A stretch of DNA of 64,000 bases from CAJQHK01 sp038142525 (GTDB lineage: Bacteria > Pseudomonadota > Alphaproteobacteria > Rickettsiales > UBA1997), in contig JAYQKE010000014.1 of NCBI GenBank assembly GCA_038142525.1, positions 1 through 64,000 on the forward strand. The letters run 5' to 3'. The stretch's first letter is position 1, and each line of letters starts with the position of its first letter. Under the pieces are notes generated by a model that saw nothing but the letters and a program-made list of their open reading frames with translations, made no database searches and had not been told where the DNA came from. The position numbers were made by a program, and so were the translations under genes. This document shows positions 10,238 through 19,446 of this stretch, one piece after another.

Positions 10238-11409
10238 ATGTCTATAGAAATACAAGTTCCGGTTTTGGGTGAATCAGTTAGTGAAGCTACAATTGCAAAG
10301 ATTTATAAAAATGTTGGTGAGACAGTTTCTGCTGATGAAATTTTGGTTGAATTAGAAACTGATAAAGTAACTTTAGAAGTTAATGCACCAGCAAATGGTA
10401 CAATTACTGATCTGAAATTTACTGAAGGCGATAATGTTACAGTTGGACAGGTTTTAGCTCTTATGGAAGAAGGTGAAGGCGCGCGGTAAAGGTTGAAGCA
10501 GATGCTAAAGCGACAAATCAAGATGCACCAGTTCAAAATGCAACATCAGATAAAAAATCTGATCATTTATCTCCTGCTCCAAATAGGATTATTAATGAAA
10601 ATAATCTTAATCAAAATTCAATCAAAGGTACTGGTAAGGATGGTAGAATAACTAAAGAAGATGCTTTAAATGCCAATAGTAAAGGTACTACTACAAATAC
10701 TAACTCTGAAAAACCAGTTGAAAGAGTTAGAATGTCTAAGTTACGCCAAATTGTTGCTTCCAGACTTAAAGAATCTCAAAATACTGCAGCCATTTTAACA
10801 ACTTTCAATGAAGTGGATATGACTAATGTCATGGCGCTTCGTAGTGAATATAAGGATCAATTTTTAAAAAAACATGATGTAAAATTAGGTTTTATGTCTT
10901 TCTTTGTAAAAGCGACCATTGTCGCTTTAAAAGAAATTCCAGCAGTAAATGCTGAAATTGAAGGAACTGATATTCTTTATAAAAATTATTATGATATTGG
11001 TGTTGCAGTTGGATCACCTCAAGGTTTAGTTGTTCCCGTTCTTAGAAATTCTGATAAATTATCAGTTGCTGGCGTTGAATCTGGAATTTTAGATTTAGCC
11101 CTTAAAGCGAGAGATGGTAAATTATCTGTTCCAGATTTAACTGGTGCGACATTTACAATTTCTAATGGCGGTGTTTATGGCTCTTTAATGTCAACTCCAA
11201 TCATTAATCCTCCGCAATCTGGTATTTTAGGAATGCATAAAATTCAAGAAAGACCAATGGTTGTTAATGGCGAAATTAAGATTAGACCAATGATGTATTT
11301 GGCACTTTCTTATGATCACAGAATTATTGATGGTAAAGAAGCTGTTACTTTCTTAGTTAAAATTAAAGAATTAATTGAAGATCCAAGAAGATTATTATTA
11401 GATATATAA
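10238..11409 (+). CDS. sucB: Dihydrolipoyl succinyltransferase, E2 of 2-oxoglutarate dehydrogenase (one frameshift)
   Basis: Transfers the succinyl group from the E1-bound intermediate to CoA in the TCA cycle. Domains in order: lipoyl domain (residues 1-77) with the lipoyl-lysine motif ELETDKVTLEV; an E3/E1-binding domain (LSPAPNRIINENN ... GTGKDGRITKEDAL); and the catalytic domain ending in SYDHRIIDGKEAV, which holds the catalytic His and Asp. A single base is missing near 10483 (GGCGCGCGG), closing the first frame at 10489; the catalytic part is open to 11409. Corrected length is about 391 residues, normal. The sucA gene lies about 51 kb away in this window on the other strand, so the usual sucA-sucB operon is broken. 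Confidence 0.93.
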
Positions 11410-11482
11410 ATGTTACAGCAATTATCAATTTAAAATATTTTAAAGTTGATATTTGATATTATAAATAATTAATAAATAAATT

Positions 11483-11920
11483 ATGTTTGAAAATAACTCT
11501 CTTACAACAAGAATAGGAATTGGTAAATTAGCTGGTTTTTCTATAGCGTTTTTTAGCATCTTATTATTTAATCTTTTTACAGGATATGAATTACCAACCA
11601 TGTTTGCCTTTGGGGTAATTTTATGGTACACAACAATTGGTGCTATTATTGGGATTTTTGGGGTTTATAAATATCATCCTGTTCTAAAATTTCCTATGCC
11701 TTGGTGGTTTAGATCTTCTTTAATTGGAGCTTGGATGAATTTTGTCTTGGTATTATTATCTTATCAACAATTGGAAGAAATTATTATTGTAGCTCTTGGA
11801 TTTGAGACATTTTTCCGTTCACCATTTTGGTTTGTAGCTGAAGGATTATTTGTAGGTTTAATAATTGGTTATCTTGCCACAAAATTTGGCGGTGAAGGTA
11901 GAAAAATAGTTGGAAAATAA
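11483..11920 (+). CDS. Four-helix integral membrane protein, unknown function
   Basis: 145 residues, intact. There are four hydrophobic segments at about residues 17-35, 40-62, 78-97 and 113-132, with short loops rich in Trp, Phe and Pro (KFPMPWWFRSS) and a basic C-terminus (GGEGRKIVGK). I know similar unnamed proteins only as conserved hypotheticals. It lies 73 bases after sucB on the same strand, so read-through transcription is possible. No function is claimed. A short inverted repeat follows at about 11942-11963 (AAATGATC/GATCATTT) and may end transcription between this gene and the convergent guaA. Confidence 0.7.
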   Translation: MFENNSLTTRIGIGKLAGFSIAFFSILLFNLFTGYELPTMFAFGVILWYTTIGAIIGIFGVYKYHPVLKFPMPWWFRSSLIGAWMNFVLVLLSYQQLEEIIIVALGFETFFRSPFWFVAEGLFVGLIIGYLATKFGGEGRKIVGK

Positions 11921-11984
11921 CAATACTAAACAAATTCTTACCAAATGATCTTTGATCATTTTTGGTTGGGTTCACTATAGCAAC

Positions 11985-13520
11985 TCATTCCCACTCAATT
12001 GTTCCTGGTGGCTTAGAAGTCACATCATAAGTTACCCTATTAACTCCCCTAACCTGTGAGATAATTTTTCCAGAAAGTTGTGCTAAAAATTTAGTATCAA
12101 AATGATAAATATCTGCTGTCATACCATCAATAGAAGTTACGGCACGAATAGATAAAACATATTCATAAGTTCTTTCATCACCCATAACGCCAACAGTTTT
12201 TACTGGCAATAAAACACAAAAGGCCTGCCAAATTTCATCATAAAGATTATTTTTCTTTAATTCTGCAATATAAATAGCATCTGCTTTTTGTAAAATATCA
12301 ATCTTTTCTTCAGAAATTTCTCCTAAAATCCTAATGGCCAAACCAGGACCTGGAAAAGGATGGCGTGCAATAATTTTATCAGGAAGCCCTAATTCTTTAC
12401 CCAATTTTCTAACTTCATCTTTGAATAAAGTTTTTACTGGTTCAATTAATTTTAGCTTCATATCTTCTGGCAATCCACCAACATTATGATGTGATTTGAT
12501 AGTTTTGCTATTACCAGAATTTGGATGAGAAGATTCAATAATATCAGGATATAAAGTTCCTTGTGCCAAAAATTTAGCATTAATTTTTGCTGACTCTACA
12601 TCAAAAATATCAATAAAAGTCTTACCAATAATTTTTCTTTTTTTCTCAGGATCGGAAATTCCTGCTAAATTTTTTAAAAAAATATCCCGAGCATCAACAT
12701 AAACTAAATTAATTTTAAAATGATCCTCAAAAATTTCCTTAACCTCTTTACCCTCATCTTTTCTAAGAAGACCGTGATCAACAAAAATACAAATTAAATT
12801 ATCAGCAATTGCTTTATGGATCAAGGCTGCAACAACAGAAGAATCCACGCCACCACTAAGGCCGCAAATTACCTTTTCATTACCAACTTCATCTCTAATT
12901 TTGATAATTTGTTCATTCATAAAATTACCCATATTCCAATCTTGCTGACAATTGGCGATCTTTAAGACAAAATTTGCAATGAGCTTTTCACCTTCTAATG
13001 AATGAGATACTTCAGGATGAAATTGCACACCATAGACTTTCCTCTTTTTACATTCAATAGCAGCAAAAGGTGCATTTTCGGTAGTTGCAATAATATCAAA
13101 ATCATCAGGGATTTTGGTCATTACATCGCCATGAGACATCCAAACTTGACTTTTTTTAGAGTCAAAATTAGAAAAAAGATCAGAATCTAATTGAATATCA
13201 ATAAAGGCTTGGCCAAATTCTCTATCACTTGCGGATTCAACCTTACCGCCAAGTAATTTAGCAATTAATTGTTGACCATAACAAATACCTAAAATTGGAA
13301 TATCTAGATCAAAAATTGATTTATCAATATGAGGGGAAAAATCTTCATTAACAGAATTTGGGCCACCAGAAAAAATAATAGCTTTTGGAGATAATTTTTT
13401 AATTTCCTCTAAAGTAATATTGCAATTTTTAACAATAGAAAAAACTGATAATTCTCTGACTCTTCTGGCAATTAATTCTGTAACTTGACTACCAAAATCG
13501 ATTATTAGGACTGAATTCAT
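11985..13520 (-). CDS. guaA: GMP synthase (glutamine-hydrolysing)
   Basis: Converts XMP to GMP, the last step of guanine nucleotide synthesis. The class I amidotransferase domain has the nucleophile in ILGICYGQQLIA and the His/Glu pair in VQFHPEVSHS. The ATP-pyrophosphatase domain has the P-loop GLSGGVDSSVVAAL, and the C-terminal dimerisation domain ends in the conserved PPGTIEWE. I choose ATG 13518-13520 (MNSVLIIDFGSQ), which gives 511 residues, normal for GuaA. The longer frame to 13595 would run through the tRNA-Gly gene and has no homologous content. The gene is intact. It shows the bacterium makes its own GMP, unlike Rickettsia. Confidence 0.96.
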   Translation of the reverse strand: MNSVLIIDFGSQVTELIARRVRELSVFSIVKNCNITLEEIKKLSPKAIIFSGGPNSVNEDFSPHIDKSIFDLDIPILGICYGQQLIAKLLGGKVESASDREFGQAFIDIQLDSDLFSNFDSKKSQVWMSHGDVMTKIPDDFDIIATTENAPFAAIECKKRKVYGVQFHPEVSHSLEGEKLIANFVLKIANCQQDWNMGNFMNEQIIKIRDEVGNEKVICGLSGGVDSSVVAALIHKAIADNLICIFVDHGLLRKDEGKEVKEIFEDHFKINLVYVDARDIFLKNLAGISDPEKKRKIIGKTFIDIFDVESAKINAKFLAQGTLYPDIIESSHPNSGNSKTIKSHHNVGGLPEDMKLKLIEPVKTLFKDEVRKLGKELGLPDKIIARHPFPGPGLAIRILGEISEEKIDILQKADAIYIAELKKNNLYDEIWQAFCVLLPVKTVGVMGDERTYEYVLSIRAVTSIDGMTADIYHFDTKFLAQLSGKIISQVRGVNRVTYDVTSKPPGTIEWE

Positions 13521-13550
13521 GAATAGGATTTGAAACTTCTTGGAAACATC

Positions 13551-13625
13551 TGGAGCGGGCGAAGGGGTTCGAACCCTCGACCCCAACCTTGGCAAGGTTG
13601 TGCTCTACCACTGAGCTACGCCCGC
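13551..13625 (-). tRNA. tRNA-Gly (GCC)
   Basis: Reading the minus strand from 13625: acceptor GCGGGCG, D-arm TAGCTCAGTGGTAGAGC, anticodon stem-loop AACCT-TGCCA-AGGTT with anticodon GCC, T-arm with GTTCGAACC, acceptor CGCCCGC, discriminator T and encoded CCA ending at 13551. All stems pair. It lies 30 bases upstream of guaA on the same strand and may be cotranscribed with it. Confidence 0.96.
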
Positions 13626-13720
13626 AAAAAAAATAATTATAATTTTTTAAAATAAAAAAACAATTAGTTATTTTTTAAAATTTTTGTGCTAAATTTAATT
13701 TTAAAATTACATTATATTTA

Positions 13721-13797
13721 GCATCTGTAGCTTAACTGGATAGAGCACTGCCCTCCGAAGGCAGAGATTGCGGGTTCAAATCCCGCCAGATGCACCA
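13721..13797 (+). tRNA. tRNA-Arg (CCG)
   Basis: Acceptor GCATCTG, D-arm with AGCTTAACTGGATAGAGC, anticodon arm CTGCC-CTCCGAA-GGCAG with anticodon CCG, T-arm GCGGGTTCAAATCCCGC, acceptor CAGATGC and encoded ACCA. Paired stems are complete. It is divergent from the tRNA-Gly gene, with about 95 A+T-rich bases between them that must hold both promoters. Confidence 0.96.
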
Positions 13798-13828
13798 ATA
13801 TGGTAAAAATTAAGCTTGATTAAACCAC

Positions 13829-13859
13829 TCCCCAAAAAACTAGTTCAGGTTTTTTAGGG
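13829..13859. terminator. Bidirectional hairpin terminator
   Basis: CCCCAAAAAAC and GTTTTTTAGGG form an 11-base stem (one mismatch) around TAGTTCAG, with A-run and T-run inside the stem. It sits between the converging tRNA-Arg (+) and clpX (-) and could stop both. Confidence 0.65.
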
Positions 13860-13873
13860 TTTGTATAACTAAC

Positions 13874-15160
13874 TTAAGAGCTTTTAAATTCTAAAGTTTT
13901 TTTATCTTTAGATTTTTTAGATTCCTTATCAAACTCAATCTCAGGATCGCTATTATTTAAAACATTATCTTCAGAAATTTTAACCTTAGAAACATTTTTC
14001 ATAGAAGGAACGCTATACATTGTTTCCAAAAGAACCTCTTCAAAAATAGCTCTTAAACCTCTAGCTCCCGTCTTATATTTAAAGGCTTTGGTAGCAAAAG
14101 CTTCAATTGCTTTATCAGAGAATTCTAATTTTATATCATCTAATTTGAATAATTTTTCATATTCTTTAACAATAGAGTTTTTAGGCTCAGTAAGAATTCT
14201 AACCAAATCCGCCTCATCAAGATTATCTAAAGGTGCAATGATTGGTAATCTTCCTATTAATTCAGGAATAATACCAAAATCAATAATATCTTGAACTTTA
14301 ACATTCTCAAAAATATCCTTGCCAATTTTTTCCTCTGACTTTACGTCAGCGGTAAAACCAATAGTACTACCTTGTTGCCTTTTTGCGATAATCTTTTCTA
14401 AACCATAAAAAGAACCACCGCAAATGAATAATATATTTTGAGTATCGATTTGAACATAATCACCAGTACCATTCTTCTTACCTGGAGTTGTAGGTATTGA
14501 TGCAATAGTTCCTTCTATAATTTTTAACAATCCCTGTTGCACACCTTCACCTGAAATATCCTTAGGAGAAGATCCCTGACTTGATTTTTTAGTAATTTTG
14601 TCAATTTCATCAATATAAACTATACCCCTTTGTGTTTTAGCAATATCATAATTAGCATCTTGGAATAATCTTGAAATAATATTCTCAATATCATCCCCAA
14701 CATAACCAGCTTCAGTTAAAGAAGTAGCGTCAGCCATAGTAAATGGTACATCAAGAATTTTTGCTAAAGTTCTAGCAAGAAGAGTTTTACCGCAACCGGT
14801 AGGGCCAATAAGTAAAATATTAGATTTATTAATATCCGCATCCGATTTGCTATCAGATTGAATTAGATCAATTCTTTTATAATGATTATAAACAGCAACT
14901 GATAAAACTTTTTTAGCTAAATCTTGACCAATAATATAATCATCTAAAGTTTTAATAATATCTTTTGGTAAAACTTTTTTACCAGATTTTATTGAATAAG
15001 ATTTTTTGTTATTTTCTTGGATAATTTCGTTACATAAAGCAACACATTCATCGCAAATAAAAACAGCAGGGCCAGCAATTAATTTCTTAACATTTTTTTG
15101 ACTCTTACCACAAAATGAGCAACTTAAATCTTGATCATCCTTTTTTTTATCTTTTGTCAT
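13874..15160 (-). CDS. clpX: ATP-dependent Clp protease ATP-binding subunit ClpX
   Basis: AAA+ unfoldase that recognises tagged substrates and threads them into ClpP. 428 residues, intact. The N-terminal C4 zinc-binding domain is CSFCGKSQKN ... VFICDECVALC. It has Walker A LLIGPTGCGKTLLAR, Walker B IVYIDEIDKI, a sensor region and the C-terminal small domain (KTGARGLRAIFEEVLLETMY). An IGF-type ClpP-docking loop is visible as STIGFTADV. It starts 22 bases after the clpP stop, the standard clpP-clpX operon, and ends against the bidirectional terminator. Confidence 0.97.
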   Translation of the reverse strand: MTKDKKKDDQDLSCSFCGKSQKNVKKLIAGPAVFICDECVALCNEIIQENNKKSYSIKSGKKVLPKDIIKTLDDYIIGQDLAKKVLSVAVYNHYKRIDLIQSDSKSDADINKSNILLIGPTGCGKTLLARTLAKILDVPFTMADATSLTEAGYVGDDIENIISRLFQDANYDIAKTQRGIVYIDEIDKITKKSSQGSSPKDISGEGVQQGLLKIIEGTIASIPTTPGKKNGTGDYVQIDTQNILFICGGSFYGLEKIIAKRQQGSTIGFTADVKSEEKIGKDIFENVKVQDIIDFGIIPELIGRLPIIAPLDNLDEADLVRILTEPKNSIVKEYEKLFKLDDIKLEFSDKAIEAFATKAFKYKTGARGLRAIFEEVLLETMYSVPSMKNVSKVKISEDNVLNNSDPEIEFDKESKKSKDKKTLEFKSS

Positions 15161-15182
15161 AATTTAAAATTTAAGTTATAAA

Positions 15183-15779
15183 TTATTGGTCCTCACCCCT
15201 AACAGAGGCGATTTTGTCAATTAATCCAAATTTTAGAGCGTCTTCTGGAGACATAAAATTATCTCTTTCCATAGCTTTCTCAACAACAGGTAATTTTTGA
15301 CCTGTATGTTTAACATAAATATCATTTAAACGTTTTTTTAAAGATATAGTCTCTCTAGCATGAATTTCAATATCAGTAGCCTGCCCTCTAAAACCGCCGG
15401 AAGGTTGATGAATCATTACTCTAGAATTAGGCAAACAATATCTCTTACCTTTGGCACCAGCCATTAATAAAAGAGAGCCCATAGAGGCCGCTTGACCCAT
15501 ACAAAGAGTTGCTACATCAGGCTTAATATATTGCATGGTATCATAAATTGCCAAACCAGAAGTAACAACGCCACCTGGAGAATTTATATATAGATAAATA
15601 TCTTTGTCTGGATTTTCTGACTCTAAAAATAATAATTGTGAAACAATTAAAGTTGAAATATTATCTTCAACTTGACCACTAAGAAAAATAATTCTTTCTT
15701 TTAAGAGCCTGGAATAAATATCAAAAGATCTTTCGCCCTTTGAAGTCTGTTCGATAACTATTGGTACTAAATTTGACAT
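15183..15779 (-). CDS. clpP: ATP-dependent Clp protease proteolytic subunit ClpP
   Basis: Serine peptidase forming the double-heptamer chamber that works with ClpX. 198 residues, intact. The catalytic Ser is in [14 protein letters not shown], the His in [15 protein letters not shown], and the Asp lies in the handle region. N-terminus [20 protein letters not shown] is the typical form ([22 protein letters not shown] elsewhere), so the start is secure. It is divergent from grpE, with 81 bases between the starts, which must contain both promoters. Confidence 0.97.
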   Translation of the reverse strand: [198 protein letters not shown]

Positions 15780-15860
15780 ATTCTATTTTAATATTAAATT
15801 AGGAATTGAAGATTAAACATACTAAAATGGAATTAATTATTTACAATTTAATTATTAAAA

Positions 15861-16430
15861 ATGGCAACAGAAAATTCACAAAATGATCAAGAAAACTTCG
15901 AAGATCAAACTTCAAACGAAAATATTAATGATCAAAATGACTCTCAAGAAGAAATAGACTCTCTAAAGCAAAAAAATGCTGATTTAGAAGTAATAATTGG
16001 CGATTTAAATAAAAAATTATTAATTAGAGCGGCAGATATTGAAAATTTAAGAAAAAGACATAAGGAAGAAATTGAAAAATCTCATAAATATGCCATTTCA
16101 AATTTTGCTGCTGATATAACTATAGTTTCTGAACAATTATTTTTAGCAGAAGAAAATATGCCAAAGGAAGAAATAGCCAAAAGTGAAAAAACTCAAAATT
16201 TTGCTGATGCTGTTATCATGACTAAAAATGAATTATTAAAAACTCTTGAAAAATATCAAATTAATAGAATTTATCCATTAAATCAAAAATTTGACCATAA
16301 TCTACATGAAGCAATTTCTAGAATAAAAGATGAGGGTGAAGAAGATATAGTAAAGCAAGTGATTCAAGCTGGATATAAAATTTCAGATCGATTAATAAAA
16401 TCTGCTCTAGTTGCGGTATCAACAAAATAA
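15861..16430 (+). CDS. grpE: Nucleotide exchange factor GrpE
   Basis: Exchanges ADP for ATP on DnaK. 189 residues, intact. The acidic, disordered N-terminus (Glu/Asp/Asn/Gln rich, about 30 residues) is followed by a long coiled coil (residues about 32-85, with LIRAADIENLRKRHKEE) and a C-terminal beta domain with the conserved FDHNLHEAIS and the signature YKISDRLIKSALVAV. Only two bases separate it from ispA. A heat-shock promoter would be expected in the 81-base gap to clpP but I could not identify one with confidence. Confidence 0.95.
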   Translation: MATENSQNDQENFEDQTSNENINDQNDSQEEIDSLKQKNADLEVIIGDLNKKLLIRAADIENLRKRHKEEIEKSHKYAISNFAADITIVSEQLFLAEENMPKEEIAKSEKTQNFADAVIMTKNELLKTLEKYQINRIYPLNQKFDHNLHEAISRIKDEGEEDIVKQVIQAGYKISDRLIKSALVAVSTK

Positions 16431-16432
16431 TA

Positions 16433-17296
16433 ATGTCAGAATTGCAATTAGCAAAATCACTAGAAGAAACTGGAGAAATAATTCAAAATAGAATAGATAG
16501 ATTATTAAAAATTAATGAAAAAACCTATGCCCCAAAATTAGTTGAGGCCATAAGATATAGCTCTCTCATTAAAGGAAAAAACATTAGACCTTTCCTGACC
16601 ATAACCATTTCAGAGATTTTTGGCACTAAAAATCAATATGTAATAGATGTGGCAGTAGCAATTGAAATAATACATATCTATTCTTTAATACATGATGACT
16701 TACCGGCGATGGATGATGATGATTATCGACGTAAACAACTTAGTTGCCATAAAAAATATGATGAAGCAACTGCAATTTTAGCAGGGGATTCATTGCTAAC
16801 ATTTGCCTTTGAAATATTATCAAATATTGAAGATTATAGCAATTCTTATAACAAATTAAAATTAATTAATATGATTGCCAAAAATATTGGCTTTCAAGGT
16901 ATGGCTGGTGGTCAAATGTTAGATCTAGAAGCAAAGAATAGATCAAAATCAAAAAATATATCAAAAATTCATTTACTTAAAACTGGTAAATTATTTGCTG
17001 CAGCAATTGAAGCGGCCATTATTTTAAGTAATATATCCAGCAACAATAAAGAATATTTGCTATCATATGGCCATGAGCTTGGCTTGCTATTTCAAATCAA
17101 AGATGATATATTGGACCATCATTGTGATGATCAACAAAATTTAGATCCTGTTAGCATTGTTGATAATATTGGTCTTGCAAATGCTGAAAAACAGATGGAA
17201 TTAATATATAACAAAACCCTATCTCACCTGGATCAATTTGGTAATGAAGTTTTTCTTTTAAGGGAATTGCCAAAATTTATCATTAATCAAAATTAG
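16433..17296 (+). CDS. ispA: Geranylgeranyl/farnesyl diphosphate synthase (short-chain prenyltransferase)
   Basis: Condenses IPP with DMAPP/GPP to farnesyl diphosphate for quinone and undecaprenyl carriers. 287 residues, intact. The first aspartate-rich motif is DDLPAMDDDDYRR (bacterial FPPS type with two residues between the Asp pairs) and the second is FQIKDDILD. Conserved GKNIRPFL and GQMLDLEA (GGQ.D) are present. The gene starts two bases after grpE, and the last G of its TAG stop is the first base of the tRNA-Thr gene. Chain length (C15 versus C20) cannot be set from this reading. Confidence 0.92.
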   Translation: MSELQLAKSLEETGEIIQNRIDRLLKINEKTYAPKLVEAIRYSSLIKGKNIRPFLTITISEIFGTKNQYVIDVAVAIEIIHIYSLIHDDLPAMDDDDYRRKQLSCHKKYDEATAILAGDSLLTFAFEILSNIEDYSNSYNKLKLINMIAKNIGFQGMAGGQMLDLEAKNRSKSKNISKIHLLKTGKLFAAAIEAAIILSNISSNNKEYLLSYGHELGLLFQIKDDILDHHCDDQQNLDPVSIVDNIGLANAEKQMELIYNKTLSHLDQFGNEVFLLRELPKFIINQN

Positions 17297-17370
17297 CTGT
17301 CATAGCTCAGCGGTAGAGCACTTCATTGGTAATGAAGAGGTCGGGGGTTCAAGTCCCCCTGACAGCACCA
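17296..17370 (+). tRNA. tRNA-Thr (GGT)
   Basis: Acceptor GCTGTCA, D-arm TAGCTCAGCGGTAGAGC, anticodon arm CTTCA-TTGGTAA-TGAAG with anticodon GGT, T-arm GGGGGTTCAAGTCCCCC, acceptor TGACAGC and encoded ACCA. Its first base is the last base of the ispA stop codon, so it is probably cut out of the grpE-ispA transcript. The next 240 bases, to the XRE gene, hold no gene I can see. Confidence 0.96.
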
Positions 17371-17613
17371 GTATTATAGGGGTTAATAGCTTTCATATAA
17401 TATTTTATATTTTATTGGTGCCGAATTTATCTCAAAATTCAATTAAGATAAAATAATTTTAATAAAACAACATAAAACTATTTGACTTTTTATTTTTATT
17501 GTTTATCTTTTACTTAACACTTTAAATATTTATTAATATCTATTTGATTTGTTAATTATAGTTTAATAGTGAAAAGTTATTAGGTAAAAAGTTAAAATAA
17601 GGGATAAAGGGCT

Positions 17614-17961
17614 ATGACAACAATAAAAAACGATATTCTTCAAAAGGGTTTTGGAGAAATTATAAGAAATAAAAGATTAGAAATGAAAATTGGATTAAGA
17701 GAATTTGCTGAAAAAGTAAAATTAAGTCCGACATTCATTTCTAAAATGGAGGTTGGAGAATTTAAGCCACCAAAAGAAGAAAATATTGTTAAAATTGCTA
17801 AAATTTTAGATCTTAATATTGATCTTCTAATGGCTAAGGCTGACAAGGTATCATCTGACTTAAAAAACATCATTAATAAAGAACCAGAATTATTTGCTTC
17901 TTTTTTAAGAAAAGCCTCCGAGAAAAAAAATTTAAAAGAATATTTAGAACAAATTAAATGA
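17614..17961 (+). CDS. XRE-family helix-turn-helix regulator
   Basis: 115 residues, intact. The HTH occupies about residues 12-68 (EIIRNKRLEMKIGLREFAEKVKLS ... MEVGEFKPPKEENIVKIAKIL). The C-terminal 40 residues are charged and helical. The last four bases are ATGA, overlapping the start of an ImmA/IrrE-like gene. An XRE repressor coupled to an ImmA/IrrE metallopeptidase is a well-known pair: the peptidase cleaves the repressor after DNA damage or another signal, or the pair acts as a toxin-antitoxin-like module. Here the partner is interrupted by an IS, so the regulator is probably no longer relieved in this way. Confidence 0.85.
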   Translation: MTTIKNDILQKGFGEIIRNKRLEMKIGLREFAEKVKLSPTFISKMEVGEFKPPKEENIVKIAKILDLNIDLLMAKADKVSSDLKNIINKEPELFASFLRKASEKKNLKEYLEQIK

Positions 17962-18156
17962 TAGTTGATTATTTAGAAAATTGGAGGATAGAAGATGAGG
18001 CAGAAAAGATTTTACAAAAGGCAAAATCATTAGGATTTTATGATAATAATAAAACAACCCCACTAGATCAAATTGCAGAAATTATTTTGGATTGTAATAT
18101 AATTTATGAAGATCTGGATCAATATCAATATGGTTTACTTGGTATTGCTGATTATA
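17958..18156 (+). pseudogene. ImmA/IrrE-like metallopeptidase, N-terminal stub
   Basis: About 66 native codons (MIVDYLENWRIEDEAEKILQ ... IIYEDLDQYQYGLLGIADY) match the N-terminal region of ImmA/IrrE family proteins that precedes the HExxH zinc motif. At 18157 an IS5 element begins and the rest of the gene, including the catalytic motif, is not found anywhere in the window. The gene is coupled to the XRE regulator by an ATGA overlap. Family assignment is from gene context and the N-terminal pattern only, so it is moderate. Confidence 0.6.
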
Positions 18157-18282
18157 GGAACCTCTGAAAAACCAATTATCTAATTTATAGATTTGAAACT
18201 GTTTAATTTTGTTATTTTTGCCAAAGTTTAGCAAAGTTATTTTATAAAATTTTGTTTGAATTTATTTGATAAAAATAGCCAG

Positions 18283-18306
18283 AAAAGCTTGATTTATCTA
18301 GCTTTT
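18283..18306 (+). terminator. IS5 upstream hairpin with T-run
   Basis: AAAAGCT and AGCTTTT pair perfectly around a 10-base loop and are followed by further T residues. It lies 44 bases before the transposase ATG, inside the IS left end. It is repeated in every copy that keeps the left end. Its likely role is to stop transcription entering the element from outside. Confidence 0.5.
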
Positions 18307-18349
18307 TTGCTTATTATTGATATATTAAATTCAAATAAAATATATAATT

Positions 18350-19312
18350 ATGGCAACCCAGCAATCATTTTTTTCATTAGCAATTTCTGGTAGAAAATTA
18401 AGAGCGGAGAAGTTTCTTAATCAAATGACGGATATTATTCCATGGCAAAGATTGATTGATAAGATAGAGCCTTTTTATCCTAATGGTACTAGTGATTACG
18501 GTGGCAGGAAGGTGACAGATTTATTATTAATATTTAAGATTCATTTGTTACAGCAGTGGTTTGGTCTTAGTGATCCAGCTATGGAGGATGCTATATATGA
18601 TAGAATAAGTTTTCAAAAATTCTTAAATATTGATATTGGTATTGATAATGTTCCGGATGAGACTGTGATATTGAGATTCCGTCATTTATTGGAAAAGCAT
18701 AATTTATCGTCGATTATATTTAACGAGGTAAATTCATATCTTGAAGAGAATGATCTTTTGTTGAAGGAGGGTACGATAACTGATGCGACATTAATATCTG
18801 CTCCAACTAGTACAAAAAACAAGAAGAGGAAAAGGGACCAAGAGATGTCTTCTACCAAGAAAGGGAAGAATTATTATTTTGGCATGAAGTCTCATATTGG
18901 TGTGCAAACTAAGGGTAAGCAAATTATTCATTCTATTGTCACGACGACAGCTAAAGATCATGATTCTACTAAAACAGAGGAGTTATTACATGGTGATGAA
19001 ACTTCTTTATTTGGTGACAAGGCCTATGATGATAAGGCAATAAAAAGATTTTGTAGGAATCACAATATATTTTATGGTATAACCAATAGAGCTAAATCTA
19101 ACAAAAAACTTTCAAATAAGCAAAAAAAGAGGAATAAACAATTTTCATCAGTTCGAGCTAAAGTTGAACATCCATTTCAAATTATAAAGCATCTTTGGGG
19201 CTATAGAAAGGTTAGATATAATGGTTTACAAAAGAATACTAATCAATTACAAATGCTATCATCCCTTGCTAATCTCTATATGGTTAGAAAAATACTACCA
19301 AATACAGCGTAA
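18350..19312 (+). CDS. IS5-family transposase (intact)
   Basis: 320 residues, DDE transposase of the IS5 family. The N-terminal DUF772-type domain (residues about 45-115) contains SDYGGRKVTDLLLIFKIHLLQQWFGLSDPAME. The catalytic Asp residues are in TITDATLI (about 148) and LFGDKAYDD (about 227), and the last part carries the basic stretch and KVEHPFQIIKHLWGYRKVRYNGL with the catalytic Glu. It differs from the main sequence by Gln for Pro in the KGKPIIH segment. It shares its sequence almost completely with the copies at 22803 and 41911, so transposition is recent. Confidence 0.93.
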   Translation: MATQQSFFSLAISGRKLRAEKFLNQMTDIIPWQRLIDKIEPFYPNGTSDYGGRKVTDLLLIFKIHLLQQWFGLSDPAMEDAIYDRISFQKFLNIDIGIDNVPDETVILRFRHLLEKHNLSSIIFNEVNSYLEENDLLLKEGTITDATLISAPTSTKNKKRKRDQEMSSTKKGKNYYFGMKSHIGVQTKGKQIIHSIVTTTAKDHDSTKTEELLHGDETSLFGDKAYDDKAIKRFCRNHNIFYGITNRAKSNKKLSNKQKKRNKQFSSVRAKVEHPFQIIKHLWGYRKVRYNGLQKNTNQLQMLSSLANLYMVRKILPNTA

Positions 19313-19392
19313 CAAGGGATAAATGTGTCTAATTTAGCCAAAAATGGTAAAATTAGACAAGAAACTAGAGAAATTACCACAAATAATGCCTA

Positions 19393-19446
19393 AATTTGGA
19401 TAAAGATTGTTAATTTTTAACAAAATTAGCAATCTTTATCCAAATT
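19393..19446 (+). terminator. IS5 downstream long hairpin
   Basis: AATTTGGATAAAGATTG and its complement CAATCTTTATCCAAATT flank a further paired stretch TTAATTTT/AAAATTA, giving a stem of about 24 bases with a tiny loop. A T-rich run follows. It lies 80 bases after the transposase stop and before the right end, and is present in all copies that keep the right end. Confidence 0.6.

Noticed and set aside
13521..13595. 25-residue N-terminal extension of GuaA
   Set aside because: It would be translated across the tRNA-Gly gene, and the GuaA family starts at the internal Met (MNSVLIIDFGSQ).
17958..18167. 69-residue frame as a complete small protein
   Set aside because: Its last codons lie in the IS5 left end; it is the stub of a longer ImmA-like gene.
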